DNA of 64,000 nucleotides from the NCBI RefSeq assembly GCF_021405525.1, contig NZ_JAGQAG010000001.1:496001-560000 (forward strand), read 5' to 3'. A program made the position numbers and the translations under genes. The notes beneath the pieces are model-generated. The model did not search any database and was not told the DNA's origin. It saw nothing but the letters and a program-made list of their open reading frames with translations. The stretch comes from Ruegeria pomeroyi. GTDB lineage: Bacteria > Pseudomonadota > Alphaproteobacteria > Rhodobacterales > Rhodobacteraceae. Positions 7,447-15,748 of the stretch are shown here, piece after piece. How positions within the stretch are numbered: the stretch's first letter is position 1; each line of letters starts with the position of its first letter.

Positions 7447-9222
7447 TCAGACCTGCTGTTCGCGCATGTCGGCCTTGTCGATACCGGCCACGCGAACGGG
7501 TTTCTTCATGGCGTCGCGGCGGAAGGGTTCGCCCAGTTCCTGGTTGATCATCGCCTCGATCAGGGTGGTCTTGCCTGCCTTCTGATCCTCGATGGCCTTG
7601 GCCAGCGCGGCGGTCAGCTCGTCCATGGTGCGCGCGACAACGCCTTGCAGGCCACAGGCCTTGGCGATGCCGGCATAGCTCACCTGCTCGTCCAGCTCGG
7701 TGCCGACAAAGTTGTCGTCGAACCACAGGGTGGAGTTCCGCTTTTCCGCACCCCACTGATAGTTGCGGAACACGATCTGGGTGACCGCCGGCCACTCGCC
7801 ACGCCCGATTGCCGTGAGCTCGTTGACCGCGATACCAAAGGCACCGTCACCCGAAAAACCAACCACCGGCACATCCGGGCATCCGATCTTGGCGCCGACA
7901 ACAGCCGGCAGGCCGTAACCGCAGGGGCCGAACAGGCCGGGGGCCAGGTACTTTCGGCCATCCTCGAACGAGGGATAGGCGTTGCCGATGGCGCAGTTGT
8001 TACCGATGTCCGACGAGATGATCGCCTCTTTCGGCAGGGCGCTCTGGATCGCGCGCCAGGCCATGCGGGGGCTCATCCATTCGGGTTTCGCATCGCGGGC
8101 GCGCTGGTTCCAGGTGGTACCCGGATCGTCATCCTCGTGGGTCATCTCGGTCAGCTGTTGCGCCCAGCGCGACTTGGTCTCGGCGATCCTGGCCTTGCGC
8201 GCGGCGCGGCCTTCGTCGCCGGCAGTGCCCGACAGCTGGTTCAGGATGCCGGTCGCCACCTTGGCCGCGTCGCCGATGATGCCCACAGTAACCTTCTTGG
8301 TCAGGCCGATCCGGTCGGGGTTGATGTCGACCTGGATGATCTTGGCATTTGCCGGCCAGTATTCCATGCCATAGCCCGGCAGGGTCGAGAACGGGTTCAG
8401 ACGGGTGCCAAGGCACAGCACAACATCAGCGTCCTTGATCAGCTCCATCCCGGCTTTCGAGCCGTTATAGCCCAGCGGGCCGGCAAAGAGCGGATGCGAG
8501 CCGGGGAAAGCATCATTGTGCTGGTAGCCAACGCAGACCGGCGCATCGAGCCGCTCGGCCAGCGCCTTGGAGGCTGCGATGCCGCCCTTGGACAGAACCA
8601 CGCCCGCGCCGTTCAGGATTACCGGGTTCTTTGCATCCGACAGCAGCGCGGCCGCCTGTGCTACGGCCTGCTCACCGCCCGACGGACGTTCGAACTCGAC
8701 AATCGCGGGCAGTTCGATATCGACGACCTGGGTCCACATGTCGCGCGGAATGTTCAGCTGTGCCGGGGCACTGGCACGCTTGGCGTTCATGATCACGCGG
8801 TTCAGTACTTCGGCCACGCGGGTGGGGTCGCGCACCTCTTCCTGATAGGCGACCATGTCCTCGAACAGTTTCATCTGCTCGACTTCCTGGAAACCGCCCT
8901 GACCGATGGTCTTGTTGGCGGCCTGCGGGGTTACCAGCAGAAGCGGTGTATGGTTCCAGTAGGCGGTTTTGACAGCGGTCACGAAATTGGTGATGCCGGG
9001 GCCGTTCTGGGCGATCATCATCGACATCTTTCCGGTGGCACGGGTGTAACCGTCGGCCATCATGCCGGCGCTGCCCTCGTGCGCGCAGTCCCAGAAGGTG
9101 ATCCCGGCCGAGGGGAACAGGTCGGAAATCGGCATCATCGCCGATCCGATGATGCCAAACGCATGCTGGATGCCATGCATCTGCAGGGTTTTGACGAAGG
9201 CTTCTTCGGTCGTCATCTTCAT
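7447..9222 (-). CDS. xsc: Sulfoacetaldehyde acetyltransferase
   Basis: A 591-residue thiamine-diphosphate enzyme, the usual Xsc length. It cleaves sulfoacetaldehyde with phosphate into sulfite and acetyl phosphate, the end step of taurine and isethionate degradation. The N-terminal domain carries the strongly Xsc-like HGIQHAFGIIGSAMMPISD, and the C-terminal ThDP motif begins at GDGAFGIAVNELTAIGRGEW. I preferred the ATG at 9222 to the one at 9237 because GGAG lies at good spacing before it and MKMTTEEAF matches my recollection of other Xsc starts. It heads an operon with ackA. TauR-like direct repeats lie about 90-120 bases upstream. Confidence 0.96.
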   Translation of the reverse strand: MKMTTEEAFVKTLQMHGIQHAFGIIGSAMMPISDLFPSAGITFWDCAHEGSAGMMADGYTRATGKMSMMIAQNGPGITNFVTAVKTAYWNHTPLLLVTPQAANKTIGQGGFQEVEQMKLFEDMVAYQEEVRDPTRVAEVLNRVIMNAKRASAPAQLNIPRDMWTQVVDIELPAIVEFERPSGGEQAVAQAAALLSDAKNPVILNGAGVVLSKGGIAASKALAERLDAPVCVGYQHNDAFPGSHPLFAGPLGYNGSKAGMELIKDADVVLCLGTRLNPFSTLPGYGMEYWPANAKIIQVDINPDRIGLTKKVTVGIIGDAAKVATGILNQLSGTAGDEGRAARKARIAETKSRWAQQLTEMTHEDDDPGTTWNQRARDAKPEWMSPRMAWRAIQSALPKEAIISSDIGNNCAIGNAYPSFEDGRKYLAPGLFGPCGYGLPAVVGAKIGCPDVPVVGFSGDGAFGIAVNELTAIGRGEWPAVTQIVFRNYQWGAEKRNSTLWFDDNFVGTELDEQVSYAGIAKACGLQGVVARTMDELTAALAKAIEDQKAGKTTLIEAMINQELGEPFRRDAMKKPVRVAGIDKADMREQQV

Positions 9223-9312
9223 GAGATCGCACTCCATGGTGTTCTGATTGGCCGGCCACAGCGGGAACCGGCATCTTGGTTAAAGGTTTAGGCGCAACGG
9301 GAAGGCAGGCGT

Positions 9313-9345
9313 TAGGGCCAGAATGAAAACCGGGATAGGGCCAGA
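9313..9345 (-). promoter_or_regulatory. TauR-type direct-repeat operator upstream of xsc
   Basis: The minus strand has TCTGGCCCTA twice, at 9336-9345 and 9313-9322, exactly 23 bases apart (about two helical turns). The element resembles CTGGACTTAA, the TauR site I recall from Rhodobacter capsulatus, and points toward xsc. Paired direct repeats at this spacing are usual for MocR/GntR-aminotransferase activators. The site lies just after the tauR stop codon. Confidence 0.7.
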
Positions 9346-9347
9346 CC

Positions 9348-10814
9348 CTACCCAGCATGACGGGCGATGGCGCCAGCGATGCGCTCTATCCCCGGCGCGA
9401 TGCGGCTGGTCGGGATCGAGGAATAACCCAGGCGATAATAGTTCGTGGGCCGGTCCGGCCCCGAGAAGAAGGCCACTCCAGGCTCGATATGAACGCTTTC
9501 GCCGCGCAGAGCCATGGCAAGTGCGCCGCAATCCACCCCGACCGGGGCCTGCATCCAGAGCGACGAACCACCATAGACACCACGCCCGGCGATGCTGAGA
9601 CCATGCTGGGCGATGGCACGCTCGATCTCTTGACGTCGTTGCAGCAGAACCGAGGACATCCGCCGGATTTGCGCGTCGTAGTGGCCCAGCGACAGAAAGT
9701 AGGCGGCGGTGCGCTGGATATGACCCGGCGGATGACGCAGCACCAGCGACCGCAGCGCGCGCGCCTCGCGGATGAACGGCTCGGAACCGACCATGTAACC
9801 CAGCCGCAACCCGGGAAAGAGCGATTTCGAGAAGCTGCCGACATAAACGACACGCCCATCGCGATCGAGCGACTTCAGCGCCGGAGAGGGCGCGCCCAGA
9901 AAGGCCAGTTCGAACTCGTAATCGTCCTCGACGATCATCGCATCGATCTCGCGTGCCCGCTCCAACAGTGCATGACGGCGCGACACCGGCATGGTGGCGG
10001 TGGTCGGACTTTGATGGCTGGGCGTGGTAAAGATCACGTCGGTATCGTCGGGGATGGCATCGGGCGGCAGCCCGTCCAGATCGACCCGCAGCGGCACCAG
10101 ATTGCAGCGCGACTGGATCAACAATTCGCGCAGCGCGTAATAGCAGGGATCCTCGACCGCCGCCTTGCGCCTGCGGTTCAACAACACCCGCGCCGCCAGC
10201 CAGAGCGCATTCTGGGCGCCGAGCGTGATAAGGATTTCCTCGGGCCGGGCCGAAATACCGCGCCGGGGCAAGGTATGCCGCGCGATGAATTCGATCAGCA
10301 GCGGGTCGTCCTGATCGACATAGTCGGCGGTGAGTGAGGCAAAATCCTTTTGTCCCAGCGCCCGCACCGCGCAAAGCCGCCAGTTGGCGTGATCGAACAG
10401 CGTTGGATCGGCCTGGCCATAGATGAACGGATAGCGATAGTCGCGCCAATCCGCCGGCTTCTGCAACGTGTCTCCGCCCGAAAACTTGCGGGCGATGGCG
10501 CGGGACCAGTCCACCGTTTCCTGGTCGCGTTCCATCGGGGCATAGCTGGGCGGGATCGGCGCGTTCTCGGACACGAAATAGCCCGACCGCCCGCGTGAGG
10601 TCAGATAGTCATTTGCCAGCAATTCGGTATAGGCCAGCGTGACGGTGATCCGGCTGACCCCAAGATGGGTCGCCAATCGCCGCGACGAGGGCAATTTCTC
10701 GCCCACATGAAAACGCCCCGACAGGATGCCTTCGGCGATCATCTGCTGAATTTGCGCCTGAAGCGTGCCCTGCGCGCCCTGTTTCAGAAAGAAGGTTTCG
10801 ACCGGTATCGCCAT
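9348..10814 (-). CDS. tauR: TauR/MocR-family transcriptional regulator (GntR HTH plus aminotransferase fold)
   Basis: A 488-residue chimeric regulator. The N-terminal winged helix of GntR type (residues about 15-80, with SSRRLATHLGVSRITVTLAY) is fused to a PLP-dependent aminotransferase-like domain. The candidate PLP lysine is in GSFSKSLFPGLRLGYM. Such proteins sense an amine, here probably taurine or a related compound, through PLP. It lies directly upstream of xsc on the same strand, with 125 bases between. Paired operator-like repeats lie both upstream of xsc and upstream of this gene, suggesting control of xsc and itself. Confidence 0.88.
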   Translation of the reverse strand: MAIPVETFFLKQGAQGTLQAQIQQMIAEGILSGRFHVGEKLPSSRRLATHLGVSRITVTLAYTELLANDYLTSRGRSGYFVSENAPIPPSYAPMERDQETVDWSRAIARKFSGGDTLQKPADWRDYRYPFIYGQADPTLFDHANWRLCAVRALGQKDFASLTADYVDQDDPLLIEFIARHTLPRRGISARPEEILITLGAQNALWLAARVLLNRRRKAAVEDPCYYALRELLIQSRCNLVPLRVDLDGLPPDAIPDDTDVIFTTPSHQSPTTATMPVSRRHALLERAREIDAMIVEDDYEFELAFLGAPSPALKSLDRDGRVVYVGSFSKSLFPGLRLGYMVGSEPFIREARALRSLVLRHPPGHIQRTAAYFLSLGHYDAQIRRMSSVLLQRRQEIERAIAQHGLSIAGRGVYGGSSLWMQAPVGVDCGALAMALRGESVHIEPGVAFFSGPDRPTNYYRLGYSSIPTSRIAPGIERIAGAIARHAG

Positions 10815-10828
10815 GGGCTCACAATAGA

Positions 10829-10859
10829 TTGGACTTATGTTGCCATCAATTTGGACTTA
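10829..10859 (+). promoter_or_regulatory. TauR-type direct repeats upstream of tauR
   Basis: TTGGACTTA occurs at 10829-10837 and again at 10851-10859, 22 bases apart, on the plus strand. It closely matches the recalled TauR element CTGGACTTAA. A related half-site, CTGGCCTTA, lies at 10910-10918. The repeats begin 15 bases upstream of the tauR start, so they probably serve autoregulation. They point away from tauR, toward the ArsR gene. Confidence 0.7.
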
Positions 10860-10953
10860 CAGGCCGCTGACAAGGGTCTTTGACGGTTGGAGATATGCAT
10901 GCGAGCCATCTGGCCTTATCGCCCCAAACAGGATGCGTCTTGACGTCCGCAAT

Positions 10954-10983
10954 AATAACTATAAAACCAGTTTTGTGGTTATT
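10954..10983. promoter_or_regulatory. Imperfect palindrome upstream of the ArsR-type regulator
   Basis: ATAACTATAAAAC and GTTTTGTGGTTAT form an AT-rich inverted repeat (11 of 13 positions pair) around CA. It ends 13 bases before the regulator start. The position and symmetry fit an ArsR/SmtB autoregulatory operator, and TATAAA within the left arm could be part of a -10 element. Confidence 0.55.
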
Positions 10984-10995
10984 TATGGAGCAATC

Positions 10996-11313
10996 ATGTG
11001 GGATGAAGCAGCAAGCGGATTTGCCGCCATGGGATCAGTGGCGCGGCTCAAGGTGCTGCGCACACTGGTTCGGGCCGGCCGTCCCGGTCTGACGGTGGGC
11101 GAGATCCAGCAGCGCACGGACATGGCGGCCTCGACCTTGGCCCATCACCTCAAGGCGCTGACGGCGGGGGGAGTCATCGAACAGACCCGCCAGGGCCGGC
11201 AAACCATCAACCGCGCCCGATACGACCATCTTGAGGCGCTGGCGCAATTCATCATCGCGGAATGCTGCGCCGATCAATGCGGGCACGACATACAGGAGAC
11301 AGACAATGGTTGA
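10996..11313 (+). CDS. ArsR/SmtB-family winged-helix repressor
   Basis: A 105-residue winged-helix regulator. The recognition region is TVGEIQQRTDMAASTLAHHL, and its C-terminus is cysteine-rich (ECCADQCGHD). It probably represses itself and the permease, whose start codon lies inside the end of this gene (8-base overlap). Cysteines late in the protein may bind metal or arsenite, but the classical ELCVCDL site in the recognition helix is absent. The start at 10996 follows TATGGAG. Inducer identity is unknown. Confidence 0.88.
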   Translation: MWDEAASGFAAMGSVARLKVLRTLVRAGRPGLTVGEIQQRTDMAASTLAHHLKALTAGGVIEQTRQGRQTINRARYDHLEALAQFIIAECCADQCGHDIQETDNG

Positions 11314-12334
11314 GATCACATCTCCCCCGAGGCGCGGACCGGGCCGTCTGACGACATGGCTGAAAACGCCCTGGGCGGTGGCCGCGGGGCTGATTGGCGC
11401 GGTGGCGCTGCTGGATCCGGCGCAATTGGTCGCTGTTGTCCGTTTTGCAACTGCCGCTCTGGCGGGAACCGCGCCCTATATCCTCTTTGCCGTGCTGCTG
11501 CTGGCCTGGCTCAAGGCGACCGGCGCCGAGGTCCTGGTGGCGCGCGCCTTCGAGGGGCGGGAAACGCGGATGATCCTTCTGGCGGCGCTGTTCGGCGGGC
11601 TTGCACCGTTTTGCTCCTGCGAGGTGATCCCGTTCATCGCCGGGCTGCTGGCACTGGGAGCGCCTTTGTCGGCGGTGATGGCGTTCTGGCTCAGCTCGCC
11701 CCTCATCGACCCGCCGACACTGTTGATCACGGCGGGCGCGCTGGGCTGGCCCTTTGCCATCGGCAAGGCGGTGGCAGCGGTCGGGCTGGGCCTGTTCGGC
11801 GGCTTTGTCGTGCGGGCGTTGTCCGCTGGCGGAGCGCTGAGCGATCCGCTGCGCAACGCCAAGACCCGAGGCTGCGGCTGTGGCGCGCCGAAAACCACGG
11901 CGCCGCGGTGGCGGTTCTGGACCCAGACCGAGCGCACCCGTGTCTTTCGCGCCGAATTCCTCGGCAACGGCGTGTTCCTGTTGAAATGGATGACGCTGGC
12001 CTATGTGATCGAAGCGCTGCTGGTCACCTATGTGCCAGCGCAGGTGATCGCTGGCCTGGTTGGTGGCGAGGGGGTGGTGCCCATTGCAACCGCCGCGTTG
12101 GTCGGCATGCCGGCCTATCTGAATTCCTACGTGGCACCGCCGCTGCTGGCGGGGTTGATGGAACAGGGCATGACAGCCGGGGCGGCGATGGCCTTCATGG
12201 TGGCGGGCGCAGTCAGTTCGATCCCGGCGATGGCAGCTGTCTGGTCACTGGTAAGACCGAGTGTTTTCGCGCTCTATCTCGGACTGGGACTAACGGGCGC
12301 GGTGATCGCCGGTCTGGTTTTCCAGATGCTTTGA
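11306..12334 (+). CDS. DUF318 / UPF0718 family permease (ArsP- or metal-efflux-like)
   Basis: A 342-residue polytopic membrane protein with about eight to ten membrane segments. It carries the family signature CSCEVIPF near residue 110, and the second half has the matching stretch GMPAYLNSY. A cysteine cluster, RGCGCGAPKTT, lies in the central loop and may bind metal. Relatives export trivalent organoarsenicals (ArsP) or transport copper or zinc. Coupling to an ArsR-type repressor supports export of a toxic metal or metalloid. The start follows AGGAGACAGAC. Confidence 0.85.
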   Translation: MVEITSPPRRGPGRLTTWLKTPWAVAAGLIGAVALLDPAQLVAVVRFATAALAGTAPYILFAVLLLAWLKATGAEVLVARAFEGRETRMILLAALFGGLAPFCSCEVIPFIAGLLALGAPLSAVMAFWLSSPLIDPPTLLITAGALGWPFAIGKAVAAVGLGLFGGFVVRALSAGGALSDPLRNAKTRGCGCGAPKTTAPRWRFWTQTERTRVFRAEFLGNGVFLLKWMTLAYVIEALLVTYVPAQVIAGLVGGEGVVPIATAALVGMPAYLNSYVAPPLLAGLMEQGMTAGAAMAFMVAGAVSSIPAMAAVWSLVRPSVFALYLGLGLTGAVIAGLVFQML

Positions 12335-12339
12335 TACGG

Positions 12340-12732
12340 TTATTGCCCCCCGCAATACTGGGGCAGTTTCAACCGATAGCGCGCCTCGCCACTGGTGACA
12401 TAGACGCGCTTTTCCACGCAAGCGGTGGTGGTCACGCTGGCTGCCACCGGCCCCTCGGTCGAGGTGATCGAAGTGGCATGTCCATCGGGCAAACGCACCG
12501 AGACCAGCGCTCCGTTGCGCAAATCGCCGTTGAGCGCGGTCAGAGAAAGCACGTCGAGGGTCAGAAACGCCTCGTGCTCATGAGGTTCTTCTCCCCTGCC
12601 GAACAGCAGCAGCCCACCAATGATGGCGGCGAACAGGGCGCCGGCACCAAGCGCTGCGCCACGGGTGTGAAGGAAGGCATAGACGGATACCGCCCGGTGT
12701 GGGCCGATCAGTTTGGAAAGCAAAGCAAGCAT
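12340..12732 (-). CDS. Hypothetical membrane-anchored protein
   Basis: A 130-residue protein with one hydrophobic segment (about residues 24-42, AALGAGALFAAIIGGLLLFG). A histidine- and acid-rich turn, EEPHEHEAF, follows, then a probable periplasmic beta-rich domain with two cysteines. I do not recognise the family. It is convergent with the permease gene, with stops five bases apart, and lies just beyond the trcR terminator. The start at 12732 is the first methionine of the sensible frame; upstream codons run through the terminator. Confidence 0.7.
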   Translation of the reverse strand: MLALLSKLIGPHRAVSVYAFLHTRGAALGAGALFAAIIGGLLLFGRGEEPHEHEAFLTLDVLSLTALNGDLRNGALVSVRLPDGHATSITSTEGPVAASVTTTACVEKRVYVTSGEARYRLKLPQYCGGQ

Positions 12733-12747
12733 GGGTCGCCGAATGTG

Positions 12748-12773
12748 AAAAGCCCCGGCCACAGGGCCGGGGC
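12748..12773 (-). terminator. Rho-independent terminator of the TrcR gene
   Basis: On the minus strand GCCCCGGCC and GGCCGGGGC pair perfectly around CTGT and are followed by TTTTC. It begins nine bases after the stop codon of the DUF1013/TrcR gene. Confidence 0.85.
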
Positions 12774-12781
12774 GGTTCCGA

Positions 12782-13558
12782 TCAGTAACGGGGATCGTCG
12801 TCCTCGTCTTCGTCATCCTTGCCACCCTTGGGCAGGTTGAAGAAGCTGTCAGCATCGGCGACCGAACGGTGGTCGTCCTCGTCATCATCGCTGGTATTGA
12901 TCGGCTCGGACAGCGAGAAGTTCTCCAGCCCCTCGATCGCAGTGGGGATGCGGGGGCCGGTGTCCATGCCCAGCGACTGTTCGGTCGAAACGAGCTTGCG
13001 GCGCTCGTCGTCGCTCATCACGCCGCCTTCGGCGGCTTTCTTGGCGGCGGCCTTTTGCACCACCGAGTCGAGTTCGGACTGGCGGCAGAGGCCCAGCGCC
13101 ACCGGGTCGATGGGCTGCATGTTGGAAATGTTCCAGTGGGTCCGCTCGCGGATCGACTGGATCGTCGGCTTGGTGGTGCCGACCAGCTTGGCAATCTGGC
13201 CATCGGACAGCTCGGGATGGAACTTGACCAGCCACAGGATCGCGTTCGGGCGGTCCTGGCGTTTCGACAGCGGCGTATAGCGGGGGCCGCGGCGCTTTTC
13301 CTCGCCAGCGGCGGCGGGGTTGAACTTGAGCTTCAGCTTGTGCAGCGGATTCTGTTCGGCCTTGTCGATTTCTTCCTGGGTCAGCTGGTTGTTGGCGATG
13401 GGGTCGAACCCCTTGACGCCCGCAGCCACATCGCCATCGGCAATGCCCTGAATTTCCAGCTCGTGCATGCCGACGAAATCGGCGATCTGCTTGAAGCTGA
13501 TCGTCGTGTTGTCTACCAGCCAGACGGCGGTTGCCTTGGCCATCAGAGGTTTTGCCAT
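12782..13558 (-). CDS. trcR: TrcR-like cell-cycle regulator (DUF1013 family)
   Basis: A 258-residue alphaproteobacterial protein. The N-terminal part contains two helix-turn-helix-like stretches: DNTTISFKQIADFVGMHELE near residues 16-35, and LSDGQIAKLVGTTKPTIQSI near 116-135. A charged, acidic C-terminal tail ends in DDEDEDDDPRY. The family is known as a cell-cycle transcriptional regulator in Caulobacter relatives. I see a monocistronic unit with its own terminator, divergent from an RNase T2 gene. The acidic tail suggests a contact surface, but that is inference. Confidence 0.88.
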   Translation of the reverse strand: MAKPLMAKATAVWLVDNTTISFKQIADFVGMHELEIQGIADGDVAAGVKGFDPIANNQLTQEEIDKAEQNPLHKLKLKFNPAAAGEEKRRGPRYTPLSKRQDRPNAILWLVKFHPELSDGQIAKLVGTTKPTIQSIRERTHWNISNMQPIDPVALGLCRQSELDSVVQKAAAKKAAEGGVMSDDERRKLVSTEQSLGMDTGPRIPTAIEGLENFSLSEPINTSDDDEDDHRSVADADSFFNLPKGGKDDEDEDDDPRY

Positions 13559-13685
13559 GGCTTGTCTCCTTGCGAATACATCTCTCCCGTCGCCGGAAAT
13601 CGGCTGCCCCGGGGTTTGGGGCGGTTTCCGTTGTCGGGGAACTCCGAGCGTATATAGTCGGACGGGGCAGATAAGGAAAGAGCGA

Positions 13686-14315
13686 ATGCGCTGGTTGATT
13701 CTCTGGATTCTGAGCGCTGTTTCGGCCTTGGCCGATGGCGAGAAAGCGGGCCAGTTCGACTATTACGTTCTTTCGCTCAGCTGGTCCCCCAACTGGTGCG
13801 AGACCACCGGAGATGCACGCGGCGAGGACCAGTGCAACCCGCGCCATGACCATGGCTGGATACTGCATGGCCTCTGGCCGCAATACCAGTATGGCTGGCC
13901 CTCCTATTGCCGCACCTCCGAGACCCCGCCCACCCGCCGGATGACAGCGGAAATGACCGATATTCAGGGCAGTTCGGGCCTGGCCTGGCATCAGTGGAAG
14001 AAACACGGCACCTGTAGCGGGCTGAGCGCGCAATCCTATTTCGATCTGTCGCGCGAGGCCTATGACAGCGTGGTCCGCCCCGAAGTGTTCCGGCGGCTGG
14101 ACCAGACAGTGCAACTGCCGGCGCGGGTGGTCGAAGAGGCCTTTCTGAAGGCAAATCCGAAGCTGGAACGCGACATGCTGACAGTGACCTGTAACGGACG
14201 CTACATCGCCGAGGTGCGCATCTGCCTGTCAAACAGCCTGAAACCAGTGCCCTGCGGCCGGGACGTCGTGCGCGACTGCCGGACCGAGGACGCGTTGTTA
14301 TACGCGATTCGCTGA
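13686..14315 (+). CDS. Secreted ribonuclease T2 family protein
   Basis: A 209-residue protein starting with a short signal peptide (WLILWILSAVSALA). Both catalytic signatures are present: CAS1 as HGLWPQY and CAS2 as WHQWKKHGTC, each with its catalytic histidine. There are several paired cysteines. It would cleave single-stranded RNA in the periplasm or outside the cell, probably for nucleotide and phosphate scavenging. AAGGAAAG precedes the chosen ATG. It is convergent with the next small secreted protein gene. Confidence 0.93.
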   Translation: MRWLILWILSAVSALADGEKAGQFDYYVLSLSWSPNWCETTGDARGEDQCNPRHDHGWILHGLWPQYQYGWPSYCRTSETPPTRRMTAEMTDIQGSSGLAWHQWKKHGTCSGLSAQSYFDLSREAYDSVVRPEVFRRLDQTVQLPARVVEEAFLKANPKLERDMLTVTCNGRYIAEVRICLSNSLKPVPCGRDVVRDCRTEDALLYAIR

Positions 14316-14321
14316 CTTCGT

Positions 14322-14810
14322 TCAGTTCTGTGCCTTCTGGCACTCGCGCGCGTATTCCAGCGCCTTCGAGGTGCCTTTGAGGTCGATCGCCATGACCTCC
14401 TGCCCCTCGGCGCCATAGACCGTCATCACCTTGCGTTGGGCAATGGCATGTACGAACTCGCGGTCGGTAAAGAACACCGTTGCGCCGCGCACCTTGCCCT
14501 TGTTGGCGCCGATGGCGGTGGCCTCGAACCGCTCACCATCCAGATCAAAGGTGATGGGATAGCTGCCGCCATCCTCGATGGCGCCCCAGTTCTTGTTGAA
14601 CACGGTGAAATAGCCGCGATTGCCGGTCCGGTCATAACCCAGCCGCACCACCGAGAGATCCTCGTAAACCGTCTGGATCAGGCAGCCATTGCCCAGCGCC
14701 GGGTCGACCATCAGGTTCCAGCCATGCACGAACCCCTTGTCGATCAGCTCCTGCGACCAGGCGGCGGTGGCAGTGACGGCGGCGAGCATAAAGGCAAGAA
14801 TGCGGGTCAT
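14322..14810 (-). CDS. Hypothetical secreted protein
   Basis: A 162-residue protein with a clear signal peptide (MTRILAFMLAAVTATAAWSQ, cleavage near Ala-Trp-Ser). The mature domain contains an invasion-associated-locus-B-like mixture of beta strands and one cysteine near each end. I do not recognise a named family. The stop lies six bases from the RNase T2 stop (convergent). Function unknown; periplasmic location is the only firm inference. Confidence 0.75.
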   Translation of the reverse strand: MTRILAFMLAAVTATAAWSQELIDKGFVHGWNLMVDPALGNGCLIQTVYEDLSVVRLGYDRTGNRGYFTVFNKNWGAIEDGGSYPITFDLDGERFEATAIGANKGKVRGATVFFTDREFVHAIAQRKVMTVYGAEGQEVMAIDLKGTSKALEYARECQKAQN

Positions 14811-14992
14811 CGGGACATCTCCGGGCGGTGAGTGAGGCTCTATCCTTACCTAGCCGCAAAGCGCGCGGGACAAAAGGAAAACCCCGTCGGGCGTTACCGA
14901 TTTCATGCGACTGGTTCGGGGCATGCCCCATGATTTGGCCATCGGGTTCAGCGCCGGGGAATACCCCGGCAAGTCAAGCGATGACGGCGCGG

Positions 14993-15688
14993 TCAGGCAA
15001 AGCCAAAGCGCATGGCGCCCGCCGCTGCGAGTTCGTCATCCAGCGTGCCGGAGGTCAGCAGGTCGAGAACGGCGGTGGCACCTGAGCCCGGTGTCGGGCT
15101 GAGGAAGATCGACATGTCGATGTCGGTGGCGAAATCACCGGGAAAGACCGCAGCAGGGGCGAGACCGGGGGTCGACAGAATCGTCGACAGTGGTGCTACG
15201 GCCAGTTCGGTGTCCCCTGCCACGACCGAGGCGACCGGTTCGCCGCCGCCCATCGGGCGGCTTTTGGGGCGCAGGGTGTCAGACAGCCCCAGCCGCGCAA
15301 CCGCATCCAGGAAGATGTGGCCGCTGGTGCCCGCGCCGGTATAGGCGATGCTGTCCGCCCGCCGGAAAAGATCGGCGATTGCGGGCGCGTGCCGGAGGGG
15401 CTCTGCCTTGGCACCTGCCCGGCAGCCGACCGCAAGCGGCACCCGGCCAAAGGGCCGGTGCGTGGTAGCATCGACATGGCGGCTGGCGATCAGGGCGGGG
15501 ACATATTCGGGATTGGTCAGCCCGATATCGAAGGCTTCACCGGCTGCGATGCGCTCGGGTATCCGCGGGTTGAGGTCGATGATCTGTATCACCGGTCGGC
15601 CCGCTGCCGCGTCGAGGCGCGGGCCGAGGCGCGCCATCAACCCCCGGATCGCTGTGGGCACGAAGATGTGCAGACTGGCTGTTGTCAT
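14993..15688 (-). CDS. ModA-like substrate-binding fold protein without signal peptide
   Basis: A 231-residue protein resembling bacterial extracellular solute-binding proteins (molybdate or small-ligand type). Family-like stretches are AAGEAFDIGLTNPE, YTGAGTSGHIFLDA and GDTELAVAPLSTIL. It begins MTTASLHIFVPTAIRGLMAR with no leader, so it is probably cytoplasmic unless the start is misplaced; the frame extends only 12 residues upstream and gains no leader. It lies 60 bases downstream of recR on the same strand and no ABC transporter genes adjoin. Ligand unknown. Confidence 0.75.
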   Translation of the reverse strand: MTTASLHIFVPTAIRGLMARLGPRLDAAAGRPVIQIIDLNPRIPERIAAGEAFDIGLTNPEYVPALIASRHVDATTHRPFGRVPLAVGCRAGAKAEPLRHAPAIADLFRRADSIAYTGAGTSGHIFLDAVARLGLSDTLRPKSRPMGGGEPVASVVAGDTELAVAPLSTILSTPGLAPAAVFPGDFATDIDMSIFLSPTPGSGATAVLDLLTSGTLDDELAAAGAMRFGFA

Positions 15689-15748
15689 TGCCGGGCCCTT
15701 TTGGCGACCTACCCTCTGGGTCAAAGTACTGGCCTTTTGGAAACCGGG

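Noticed and set aside
14953-14970. GCCGGGG-AATA-CCCCGGC hairpin
   Set aside because: A good stem but with no T-run on either strand; perhaps a weak terminator of the minus-strand gene ending at 14993, but not supportable as a feature.
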